64,000 bases of DNA. It comes from Epiperipatus broadwayi. Taxonomy: Eukaryota; Onychophora; Udeonychophora; Euonychophora; Peripatidae. Location of the stretch: positions 419,001 to 483,000 of the forward strand of contig JAQFVV010000256.1 in the NCBI GenBank assembly GCA_028023455.1, written 5' to 3'. A program made the position numbers and the translations under genes. The notes beneath the pieces are model-generated. The model searched no databases and was not told the DNA's origin. It saw only the letters and a program-made list of their open reading frames with translations. Shown one piece after another: positions 14,236 through 23,550 of this stretch (positions within the stretch are counted from its first letter, which is position 1; each line of letters begins with the position of its first letter).

Positions 14236-14291
14236 CTCACTCCCAGATCAGCTGATTTCAAGCGGTTTGCTATCCTCAGTGGGAGATAGAG
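14236..14291 (-). ncRNA. Type I hammerhead ribozyme, satellite unit 3
   Basis: Core CUGAGGA and GAAA kept. The stem II loop is one base shorter (AAACC), while AGC/GCU pairing is kept. Confidence 0.8.
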
Positions 14292-14444
14292 TATAGAAAC
14301 CAGATCTAAAACACTGACTCTCAAGTGTTTATGCAAAACGTTTCTATCAGATTGCAAGCGTGAATTTTTCAGACCGGTAAAGTCTTCAAACCCAGCCTAG
14401 CAAGCTAGATATTTATATGGGTCTGATCTCAGTTCAGAATCACC

Positions 14445-14460
14445 AGATCGGAAGAGCACA
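14445..14460 (+). other. Illumina TruSeq adapter sequence embedded in the satellite (assembly artefact)
   Basis: AGATCGGAAGAGCACA is an exact 16-base match to the start of the Illumina TruSeq read-through adapter. The other satellite units have an ATATAATCA-containing stretch at this position between CAGAATCACC and AAGTCT. The adapter is therefore a local substitution in one unit, not part of the repeat. This indicates an untrimmed read used in assembly, gap filling or polishing. Confidence 0.92.
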
Positions 14461-14657
14461 AGTCTTGCAATATATATCATTGCAAGAAAACTCTAAAGGT
14501 ACATTTATGAAAAAACAAATACAAGTTAATCACGTAACCTGCTATCACTTGTTATTTATGTCCAAAAGATGGCGCTATACCAAAACCGCCGAACAAGTGT
14601 AAGATTTGTTTTACATAAACGAAAAAAGAGTCAGAAATTAACTACCTCTTTCATTTG

Positions 14658-14714
14658 CTCACTCCCAGATCAGCTGATTTCAAGCTGGTTTGCTATCCTC
14701 AGTGGGAAATAGAG
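14658..14714 (-). ncRNA. Type I hammerhead ribozyme, satellite unit 4
   Basis: Core intact. One stem I base differs (UUCCCA instead of CUCCCA), which still pairs with UGGGAG through a G-U wobble. Confidence 0.78.
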
Positions 14715-15077
14715 TATAGAAACCAGATCTAAAACACTTGATCTCTCAAGTGTTTATGCAAAACTTTTCTATCAGATTGCAAGCGTGAATTTTTCAGACC
14801 GGTAAAGTCTTCAAACCCAGCCTAGCAAGCTAGATATTTATATGGGTCTGATCTCAGTTCAGAATCACCATATAATCAAAGTCTCTGCAATATATATCAT
14901 TGCAAGAAAACTCTAAAGGTACATTTATGAAAAAACAAATACAAGTTAATCACGTAACCTGCTATCACTTGTTATTTATGTCCAAAAGATGGCGCTATAC
15001 CAAAACCGCCGAACAAGTGTAAGATTTGTTTTACATAAACGAAAAAAGAGTCAGAAATTAACTACCTCTTTCATTTG

Positions 15078-15134
15078 CTCACTCCCAGATCAGCTGATTT
15101 CAAGCTGGTTTGCTATCCTCAGTGGGAGATAGAG
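15078..15134 (-). ncRNA. Type I hammerhead ribozyme, satellite unit 5
   Basis: Identical in core and stems to unit 1: CUGAGGA, AGC/GCU stem II, GAAA, AUC-AGCU-GAU stem III, C cleavage base, 6-bp stem I. Confidence 0.8.
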
Positions 15135-15495
15135 TATAGAAACCAGATCTAAAACACTGACTCTCAAGTGTTTATGCAAAACGTTTCTATCAGATTGCAA
15201 GCGTGAATTTTTCAGACCGGTAAAGTCTTCAAACCCAGCCTAGCCAGCTAGATATTTATATGGGTCTGATCTCAGTTCAGAATTACCATATAATCAAAGT
15301 TTCTGCAATATATATCATTGCAAGAAAACTCTAAAGGTACATTTATGAAAAAACAAATACAAGTTAATCACGTAACCTGCTATCACTTGTTATTTATGTC
15401 CAAAAGATGGCGCTATACCAAAACCGCCAAACAAGTGTAAGATTTGTTTTACATAAACGAAAAAAGAGTCAGAAATTAACTACCTCTTTCATTTG

Positions 15496-15552
15496 CTCAC
15501 TCCCAGATCAGCTGATTTTAAGCTGGTTTGCTATCCTCAGTGGGAGATAGAG
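15496..15552 (-). ncRNA. Hammerhead ribozyme, satellite unit 6, core mutated
   Basis: The plus strand reads GATTTTAAGC where other units read GATTTCAAGC. On the sense strand this changes the conserved G of GAAA to A, which should abolish cleavage. Stems and CUGAGGA are otherwise kept. Confidence 0.7.
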
Positions 15553-15555
15553 TAT

Positions 15556-15663
15556 ATGTAAAACAAATCTTACACTTGTTCGGCGGTTTTGGTATAGCGC
15601 CATCTTTTGGACATAAATAACAAGTGATAGCAGGTTACGTGATTAACTTGTATTTGTTTTTTC
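15556..15663 (+). repeat. Sense-oriented terminal piece of the satellite element
   Basis: This is the reverse complement of the part of the unit from ATGAAAAAACAAATACAAGT through TTTGTTTTACAT. It joins head-on to the truncated sixth unit and ends in TTTTTTCAT at a TA tract. It marks the 3' terminus of the inserted element. A closely similar terminus occurs at about 49981-50021. Confidence 0.75.
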
Positions 15664-15999
15664 ATATATATATATATATTAGTACTTATGTAAGTATATA
15701 TATATATGTAAGTATATATGTAAGGAAGTTGGTATGACTAGGAAACAGAGTAATATTTTTTTATGATTACTGAGAGTAGTTTTAAATCATTTGTCACTTT
15801 TTTATTCTATCAACTCAGTTTTTGGCAAATATATATTTTAGAAACAATTTTATGTGGTGTGAAGTTGCTTGCTAAACAATGTCAAAACCTTCTATGCATA
15901 AGCTATAATATCTAAAATCATATTAAAACTTATCTACTTCTTATTTTTTATTTTGCAAATATTTGTCCAGCCTTAATTCATTTTTTTGTTATCCCATTA
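15664..15999. other. TA-rich flank of the satellite
   Basis: Interrupted TA and GTA tracts (15664-15722), then A/T-rich sequence with no recognised motif. Confidence 0.6.
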
Positions 16000-16879
16000 T
16001 AAGAAAACATGTTTTTGTTATTTCCATCATCCTATTCTTATATTCGCCAGTTTCATTATAAAGATCTTAACAAAAAATTATAAAATCTCTACCATTTATG
16101 TTTTATTCATCTTTAAATTTTTCATATTCTTCATGCAATTTATCTTGATTATATTTTAATATTCTATACTACAAAATAGGTGTTATAATGTTATTCCTCT
16201 TATCTTTACAAAGATTATTTTTACAGTTCAAATCATTTTATTGTTACCTTCTTTACCTGGTATCTAAAGTTCCTGTTCTTGCATAATTAACAATATGTTT
16301 CTTTTATCATTATTATACATCCTTTTATATTTTACATAATTTTTATTATTATATAACTCCAAACTATATTTTATTCATATTCATCTTCTATAACTATTTT
16401 TTAGCTATCTTACCTATATTATTTTCCTGTCTCTTATAATTATGTACTTCTAATATATTTTCTGCACATTTATGGTATTTCCTATACCAATACATGAAAG
16501 TAAATTGTTTTCTTAATGTACATCTGTCTACATAATTTTTTTTTTACACTTAACAAAAATCTTATACTTCTCTTTTCAGAACAAATTATTTTTCAATTTC
16601 TAATCTTTAGTTTTAGCCTTTTCATCAAAGACTACGATTTTAGATTTTTTTGTTACTGAATTCAATTTTCACCCTTTCCCTATTTCTTCACACTTTTCTA
16701 ATAGAGATTTTGTATTTTTATGCTGCTTTTAAACATGTCACATCATTTGCAAAGAATGGGTGCTATTGTATTATGCTTTTTTTTTTTTACCAATTAATGG
16801 AATTCTCACTTTAATCTCTATTCTTTCTTTCTCAATTTTCAATTTTCTTAAAAACAAAATAATTAATGTTGGAGTAGAC

Positions 16880-17115
16880 TGAATCATGTCCATTAAAGTA
16901 TAAAGATTTGCTATCTTAATATAAACTGAGCACTGATTATATATGTGTGTGGGAGATGATAATCTGGACCAACTAATGAGTGCTGATTCAGCATGAAATA
17001 CATTTATTGGTGATTATTTATCTTTTTTACATGTGTGTGATCATATGTATCAGTAGTATGAGATAGTGTGGATAATTGAAGGTTCCTTGAATGTCTGAGT
17101 TCAAATACCCTATAT
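16880..17115 (+). repeat. Dispersed repeat family R1, copy 1
   Basis: Shares an ordered series of motifs with 22905-23060 and 23280-23535: ACTGAGC, GGGAGATGAT, GACCAACTAATGAGTGCTG, TTCAGCATGAAATAC, ATTTATCTTTTTTACATGTG and a 3' GAGTTCAAATACCCTAT. The last resembles a pol III B box (GGTTCRANTCC). Confidence 0.65.
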
Positions 17116-17861
17116 TTAAAAGTGATAATGGACATTTTTTCAATCCAATTTCATATTTATCTTCCATTTATTCTCTAATCCTTTTTGCTTATTTTTTTTC
17201 TACCTTCCAGTTTTTTTATTTAATTCTACATCCATCATTTTCATCTCATAAATTAAGCTCATCAATTCCTTTCACTCAAATTTTTTATTACAAATTTATG
17301 AAGTATTTTTTAGTTCTTCTAACAATATAATGTTCTTTTTTTTAATTCTCTTATGAATTTTAAAAAAATTTCAATCCTTTCTGCCATATTGCTAATTTCC
17401 TTTATTAATCTGTTTTTAAATTCACTCCATTTTCTTTTTAACTATATTTTAGATATTTTTTAAGTAATTATCCAATCTAACTATTTAAATTCTTTTATTT
17501 CTTTTGCTTTTTAAAGCTACTTTATAATCCTTACCTGTTTTTTTAAATACTTTCTAAAATAATTTTGTATGCTATTTCTTATTAACTTTAGTAACATTGT
17601 TGGTTTTACATCCATCAATTCTTCATAACTTTTAAAATCACTAACCTTTAAGATAATATTAAAACTACTCAGTTTAACATTAAAACATCATATGATTATA
17701 TTTTTTTTGCTTTCCTACCTTTGTTAAAATAGTAGCAAAAGCTTTTCATGTAATAGTGTTATCTAGTCCATAGTCAATAGATGTTAAAAGGTTGTGTATC
17801 ATAATCCCTATTCATTTTTTTTCCTTCCAATATTCCCAATTGTTTTGCTTATGGATTTCAT

Positions 17862-18030
17862 CAATGATAATGCACTTCTCTCAAGTCCATGGCTTTTCAC
17901 TGATGTAAACCATGAGATAAAATCTAGTCTGAGATATTGGATAGGAAAGAACTGGAAAGTAATTATGTTGCACAACTTTCTTGCATCCAATGATTATTCA
18001 AGCTTGCACTAGGTGGTGCTATAGTGTGAA
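17862..18030 (+). mobile_element. Decayed hammerhead-family element
   Basis: Contains diverged forms of family landmarks in sense order: a hammerhead-like site, then GCATCCAATGATTATTCAAG (family GCATCCATTGATTACTCTGG), then CTTGCACTAGGTGGTGCTAT (family CTTGCACTGAGTGGCACTAC). No target duplication was found. Edges are approximate. Confidence 0.5.
17885..17944 (+). ncRNA. Hammerhead-like relic
   Basis: CUGAUGU (A9 changed to U), AAAAUC at the GAAAC site, then UAGUC and UGAGAUAUUGGAU. Five pairs of proximal stem I can form with UUUUCA. The lost core bases make it inactive. Confidence 0.45.
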
Positions 18031-18900
18031 AAAAATGCTACACTTTAATCTTATTGCTTATTTTTTACTTATTCCTGTCAATCTTTTTATAAATTTTACT
18101 ATGTAGCCTTTTGAATATTTTTAGTTCAGATGATCACTACTACATTTTTTTACTTCCTCATCAAACCCTTTAATTCTTTTATTTTTTTCTGATTTCTCTT
18201 TACTATCATCACATAGTCACCAGTATATTTCAGATTCTATTTTAATCAATAAACATCCCATCATACATTTTATTTAGATTGAAAATTTTTGGTCCACCTG
18301 TCTCATATAGCCAATTAATAATGCTCCATTTATGTTTTCTATTTCATAAATTTTATTAATATAATCATATTACTACAACAAGTATTTTACAATTATTTTT
18401 TTATAAAATCATTTCTATCCTCATATAAATATTTCCAAATATGTTCATTTTATGCTTTTACATCCTATTTATTTTGAAATATAATGTATAATATATGTCA
18501 CATATCCATTTTTTGCCAATATTGCTTTATTTCAGATATGTTTTTATATAATTTCTTTTTAGGATAACCTTTTTAATATTTATTACATATATTTAGTCTT
18601 TTCCATTCACAGTTTTAAGATATGTTTCTATGTTTCTCCAACTGTTAACAAATCTAAATTTTCTCCTATAAAAATCTCTTTCCACTCTCTCCATTTATTC
18701 ATATCTTTACTTCATTCTGTATTCGGAGAATCAAATTTTATTTTAATACTCTTAGTTCTTCTTTTAAGTATGCTTTTCTTACAACTATTCTGAAAGTTAA
18801 AAAAAATCTTTATATTCTTTATCATTTTATCTTCCCCCTTACTGTCTTTTAGCTTATTTTCTTCCATAAATATAAACATATGTTTCCTTTTTGCATCTAC

Positions 18901-19989
18901 ATATTCTAGTTTAGTTATTTCTCATTTTCTTCATTACTTTAATGGATAATCATATGTATTATTAAAAAAATCAGTAGTTTAACACTCTCTCTTCTAAATA
19001 TAAAATGGTTTTTTAAATGAATCTGTATTTCTAATGAATACATTCCACACATACAAAAAATTACTACCATTATTTTTATACAAACATTTTAATCTCAAAT
19101 AAATTTCATATACTGTACCTTATTTCAATTTACTCATTATCAAAAATCTAACAAGTCATTCCCTTCCTTCAAACTCATACTCATATTTTTAAAATATTTT
19201 ATTGTTTTTTCATTATCCATTTTTACATCATCATCTATACCATTAATACTATACCTTTATTATCTTTGTTTGTTTTTTCTAATATGTTAACTATAACTAA
19301 ATATCCAGAATTGTAAGATACACCTTTACATTCTTCTATTATTTTAACTAATGTATTCTTATATACACTATCATAGTCACTCAATAATCCTACTGTGTAC
19401 CCACACATGCTTTCCCTCTTGGTAACATGTCATTATTATCTTAAAAATCAAATTTACTGATAGTAATATCTCCTTCAAATCTCTTGTTTTTAGATTTGTT
19501 TTTTAGCTCTAATGTTGTAATTCATTAATGTTCTTCATCAAACTGCAAATCTCTAATATAAATGTTATCAGAATTTAAAGTTCATTTCTCAATAGCAATA
19601 TATTTATTAAGTAATGAAATCTTACATTTGAGATTGAAAATAAAGTAGTTAATGTTACTTCAAAATATTTGTTCAATTTTAAAAACAAGATTGTCTAGAT
19701 TTTAAATGCTGAATAAGTATCCCTAATTCAACAAAACTTTTAAAACAAAATTGAAAGAAAACTGTTTGTAGAAGTTTGACATCTAATGTCCATTAGATAA
19801 ATTTATGTTTATATGCTTTACTATTAATTCAGAATTATTGTAAAATTCACTCACTCTCTGCAAATATATGATAAATATTTAGTATTGGTATATAATACAT
19901 TCAACAGTTAGGCCAAAGTTTGTGAAAGTAATCACTTATTTAATGTTATAAGAATTGAATAACTAAAGATATTAATAATTAAAGCAAAA
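18901..19989. other. AT-rich DNA, no gene recognised
   Basis: May include further LINE debris on the minus strand, but I could not identify any motif. Confidence 0.45.
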
Positions 19990-21679
19990 GAAAAGATAGG
20001 TAGAATATTCAAAAAGATTTGGTAGAAAAGAAAATTACCATTAGTAAATAGTGGAAAGATGAAAAAGTAATGGGTAAATTTGATTATAGTGATAGAGATT
20101 AGAGTGGTTGCACTCTTGTGGAGTTCACTGAAAAGGAAAAATTGTAAATTATGAAATTTTCTTTGACACAAATGCTAAATGAAAATGGACATGGAATCAT
20201 GCAAATTAAGGTACAGAAAAATTGAATTATATATTGACAAATAAAATATATGTATTTCAAGTTGTAATTTTTTTATTAGAGTGAACGTAGGAAATGATCA
20301 TCGCATAGTGAGATTTAAGATAAATGTTAATACAAAACCAAAGAGATTAAAATTATTAAGAAAGGCAGTATTAACAGTTGCCATTTATAATTTTTAGTAA
20401 CACACCAATGAATAATACTAAAACTTGAAAATAACCTCAAAATAATAACAGATTTTGAAGATGATTCAGAATTAACTGAAGTCAATTAAAAAACAATTGA
20501 TATTCTATTAAGAACTGTAAAAAATGTACCTGACTCAAAAAAGCAACAACTTACTAATAAATTTTCCATTGAGATGAAACAATATGTGAAGAAAGCAAAG
20601 AATATGATTTTTTTAATGATATAGTAAGAAAAATTGAATATCTAGAGTTTTGTAAAGTGATATGAAAAAGAGTTAATAATGATATTGTAAAATATAATTG
20701 TAAATTGACAAGGAATGCTATAGAAGAGAATAAAAGTCTTAAAAGTGTAAAACAACATCTTTTATTGAAAAGAACATCTTTTCTAAAATAAAAAAAGATG
20801 ATATTGATAGTACAGAAAGATATTAGATTATGGAATGCCTGGAATATTCTACAAAGAATTAGATAGCAATAAAGAATTTAAAAAATTATTTCCTATAGTT
20901 GTTACATCTTCTGAATTGCCAAGCATTTTAAATGAAAAAGTGAGACATGAAATTAAAAATACTCCAGAAAGTTATGGAATTCTTATTGATAGCTTAAAAA
21001 AAGCAAGAGGAAAAATAAAAAAATTATTGATAAAGTTATATACAAAATGGTTAAATGATATAGATGCACTAAATAGATCAAAAGAATTCACTAGTAATAC
21101 AAGATAATTTTAACTCAATCACAGCAAACCCTGGATTCTAATAAAGTTATTTAAGTTCAATCACATGTAAGTATTGACAGTATTATAGAAATAATGAATT
21201 TCATATCATTATGCCATGATTTTGTGGATTATTGAAAGGGACTTGATTCTAGAAGCATTTCTGCAGTGTTTAAACTACTAGGTCACCAAGACAAGGACCT
21301 GAAAAATGTCATTCTGAGAAAAATATCTATCAAAATGCAACCACAGTAAATAGATTACATGATAATGCTAAGATTAACCTTGAGAAGTATGAATGGCAAA
21401 GTGATTTCATATCATCAAAATGTTTTACAGAAGCTTTGAAAAAAGTATTTTGTGGTTTAAAATGAGAAGCTAAGAAAGTAAAAGTAAATGAAGATTATTT
21501 AAGTTATCTAGATTTTGCTTATTATATTATTGTTTAAGCATATAATACTTCAATGATTTATAAAATGCTTCAAGAGTTATCAAGTGAAAAAAGATAGGAG
21601 GAGTAAAAATAAAGTCTAAGCAGACTAAAATAAAGTTCAATGAGTAGTCTTAGAAAAAGGTTGTGATACTTATAAATTA

Positions 21680-22030
21680 AAACAGGCAAAACTCACTATA
21701 TGTATTGCCACACACAGCAAGCTAGAGTAATCAATGGATGCCAGAAGGCTTGTGCATAAAATCCCCATCTAGTGCCTACTCATCCAATATTCCCAGACTA
21801 GTTTCTGGCTGTGGCCTTCGTCAGTGAGAAGCCTTGGATCTGAGAGCACTGCACCTAGATCTAGTCTGGGAATGTTGGATGAGTAGGCACTAGATGGGGA
21901 TTCTATGCACAAACCTTCTGGCATCCATTGATTACTTTAGCTTGCTGTGTGTGGCAATACGTATAGTGAGTTTTGCCTGTTTTAACAACAGTTATATACA
22001 AGAATAACAGGTAGTGGTCATGTGATGTTT
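21680..22030 (+). mobile_element. Hammerhead-family element inserted in the RTE LINE, 14-bp TSD
   Basis: Flanked by perfect 14-bp repeats ATACTTATAAATTA at 21666-21679 and 22031-22044. The left half is antisense: AAACAGGCAAAACTC, GCATAAAATCC, then the hammerhead in reverse. Near 21861 it switches to sense and runs from CTAGTCTGGGAATGTTGG to the 3' terminus TCATGTGATGTTT. The two arms pair over most of their length, apart from a longer loop. The host LINE reads on either side of it. It encodes no protein. Confidence 0.85.
21782..21839 (-). ncRNA. Type I hammerhead ribozyme
   Basis: Minus strand: AUCCAA-GGC-UUCUCA, CUGACGA, short stem II GGC/GCC flanked by an A-A mismatch, GAAAC-UA-GU, C, then UGGGAA-UA-UUGGAU. 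All invariant core bases are kept, and N is C. Stem I has 6+6 pairs around an internal loop. One pair differs from the 31370 copy in both strands (G-C to A-U), which supports a conserved RNA structure. Confidence 0.8.
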
Positions 22031-22794
22031 ATACTTATAAATTATAAATTAACAACCTTAGTCACATTTTTAGTACAGATGGAAAAATAATAGATGAAAT
22101 TAATCCAAATTAAGTTTGGATGAAATGATTTTGTTAAAATAATTTATTAGTAAAAAGAAATGTGCTTATATATTTTGAATTGATGTGTTTTACTACTTAC
22201 TTATGGATCTGAGACTTGAAAATTTCAGAGAAGAACAATTCAGAGACTTCAGATTACTTAATGAAGCATGGAGAAATGTATGTCAGAAATAGAAAATGGA
22301 GGTCAAAAACTAAATGAATAGGTAGTAAAACAAACATGTATCATTGAAATCATTGAAAAAATTAAGAAACTGAACTGGAAACTGAAACAAACAGGTATTA
22401 TTGACATCATTGAAAGGATTAAAAACTGAAATGTAATTAGGTTGGACACATTTTCAAAAGAGAGACTATATAGATAGTTGAAATTTTAAAGTGGATTCCA
22501 ATAAATAGTAAAACATCTACAAAGGGCTTAAATGTGAGATTGTGTGTATGAATTAAGGAAATTTGCTGTTGTGCTGTGGAGAAGAAAGATCACAGGTGTG
22601 AAATATTTGTTTCAAATGTTTAACAATTTAATCTCAACAGAATTTAAAAAGCAACACTTTTCAAAAACGTAGTAAGCAATTAGCTTAATTTTTCTTTAAC
22701 AATTTTAAAGTGATTGCTTCTTTTAGCTATCCATTCCAACTTATATAACTGATACCCATGGTCACATACTTGTGGAAAAGATAAATGATTTCCA

Positions 22795-23110
22795 ATGTAC
22801 ATATTTCATGCTGAACCAACACTCATCAGTTGATCCAGACTATCATGTGTCACACATATATACAATCAGTTCTCAGTTATATATGTGTGAGAGATTATGG
22901 TTTGGACCAACAGGTGATTGAGTGCTGGTTCAGCATGAAATACATATCAAAGATCATTTATCTTTTTCACATGTATGTAATCATGTGTATCAATTATATA
23001 AGATGGAGTGGATAGGTGAAAAAAGCTTGAAAGTCTGTGTTCAGATCCCCTTTAATTACATCTTAAAGTTCACTATTTACAATATAACAGTAGTGACTTA
23101 CTACAGATTC
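22795..23110 (+). repeat. R1 repeat, copy 2, with a hairpin
   Basis: The arm at about 22805-22860 (ATTTCATGCTGAACCAACAC...CACATATAT) is the inverse of about 22880-22945 (ATATATGTGTGAGAGATTAT...GTTCAGCATGAAATAC). The body then continues ATTTATCTTTTTCACATGTA to GTGTTCAGATCCCC. Confidence 0.7.
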
Positions 23111-23279
23111 AGTCTGAATTCTGCTTATCCCTCTAAGTATTTAAATGGATAAATTAAGGTTTTATATATGAGGGATCAGAGCGACTTAAGAGCTTGTTAT
23201 CAATAAGGGTTTGAGCATTTTACATTAGATTTTCAATAATATGGATCGCTGAAGAGTTGGAGGGTGGAGAGGATTGAAG

Positions 23280-23550
23280 TCTGTCCATTAAATTTGAACA
23301 TTTGTTATCTTAGTATTAACTGAGCCCTGATGGGAGATGATGGTCTTGAGCAATTGATGATAAATGCTGGTTCAGCACGAAATACGTATTTTGGCTATCA
23401 TTTATCTTTTTCACATGTGTATGATTATGTGTATCAGTTATATAAGATGGAATGGATAGATAGAAAAAGCTTGGAAATCTGTGTTTAAACCCTCTTTAAT
23501 TATTTCTTAAAGTTCAGTATTTACAATATACCAATCGTGATTTATTAACA
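23280..23550 (+). repeat. R1 repeat, copy 3
   Basis: Direct copy of the sequence at 22905-23110 with scattered substitutions: AACTGAGCCCTGATGGGAGA, GCTGGTTCAGCACGAAATAC, TATAAGATGGAATGGATAGA, AAGCTTGGAAATCTGTG. No inverted arm on this copy. Confidence 0.7.

Larger units (their letters stand above)
13308..15663 (-). repeat. Hammerhead-ribozyme tandem array (retrozyme-like satellite), ~418-bp unit
   Basis: Five full direct repeats and a partial sixth. The landmark GTCCAAAAGATGGCGC recurs near 13309, 13726, 14140, 14559, 14979 and 15397, giving periods of about 414-420 bp. Units are nearly identical. Each unit has a type I hammerhead on the minus strand, so minus is the sense strand. At about 15556 the array switches orientation: a sense-strand piece runs to 15663 and ends TTGTATTTGTTTTTTCAT before a TA tract. 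TA microsatellites flank both sides. The layout matches metazoan retrozymes (tandem, self-cleaving, small circular RNA) or Penelope-type pseudo-LTRs. It encodes no protein. Copy number may be affected by assembly error (see 14445-14460). Confidence 0.85.
16000..18900 (-). pseudogene. Degraded LINE on the minus strand
   Basis: The minus strand is A-rich with many short open runs, typical of an old LINE. The clearest motif is at about 16755-16735, where FANDVTCLKAA stands at the reverse transcriptase active-site box (family pattern F/YADDV); the first aspartate has become asparagine. The sequence after it reads like the region following that box, with KIEFSNKKI-type segments. Further upstream on minus (about 18900-18100) are lysine-rich frames of uncertain meaning. 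A hairpin repeat (16880-17115) and a decayed hammerhead element (17862-18030) sit within it. Heavily frameshifted; boundaries and clade are uncertain. Confidence 0.45.
19990..22690 (+). pseudogene. RTE-type LINE relic (endonuclease plus reverse transcriptase), split by a hammerhead element
   Basis: A nearly full-length but dead ORF of the RTE class, the kind often mislabelled as craniofacial development protein 2-like. The endonuclease end shows GCTLVEFTEKEKL (about 20112-20150) and NDHRIVRFKINVNTKPKR (from about 20292), matching the conserved SDHR box. The linker and fingers are open at 20835-21107 (VRHEIKNTPESYGILIDSLK). The palm reads GDFISSKCFTEALKKVF (about 21400) and then DFAYYIIV at 21511-21534. 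Both catalytic aspartates of FADD are tyrosine (GAT to TAT), so it cannot polymerise. The C-terminal part resumes after the insertion with LISTDGKIIDEI-like sequence, then IERIKKLNW. Several frameshifts and stops. Confidence 0.75.

Noticed and set aside
14417-14602. 61-codon plus-strand frame in the satellite
   Set aside because: It runs through the adapter artefact and repeat DNA; other units lack it.
13308-15663. CRISPR-like array
   Set aside because: Units are ~418 bp and nearly identical throughout with no unique spacers; the genome is eukaryotic in character.
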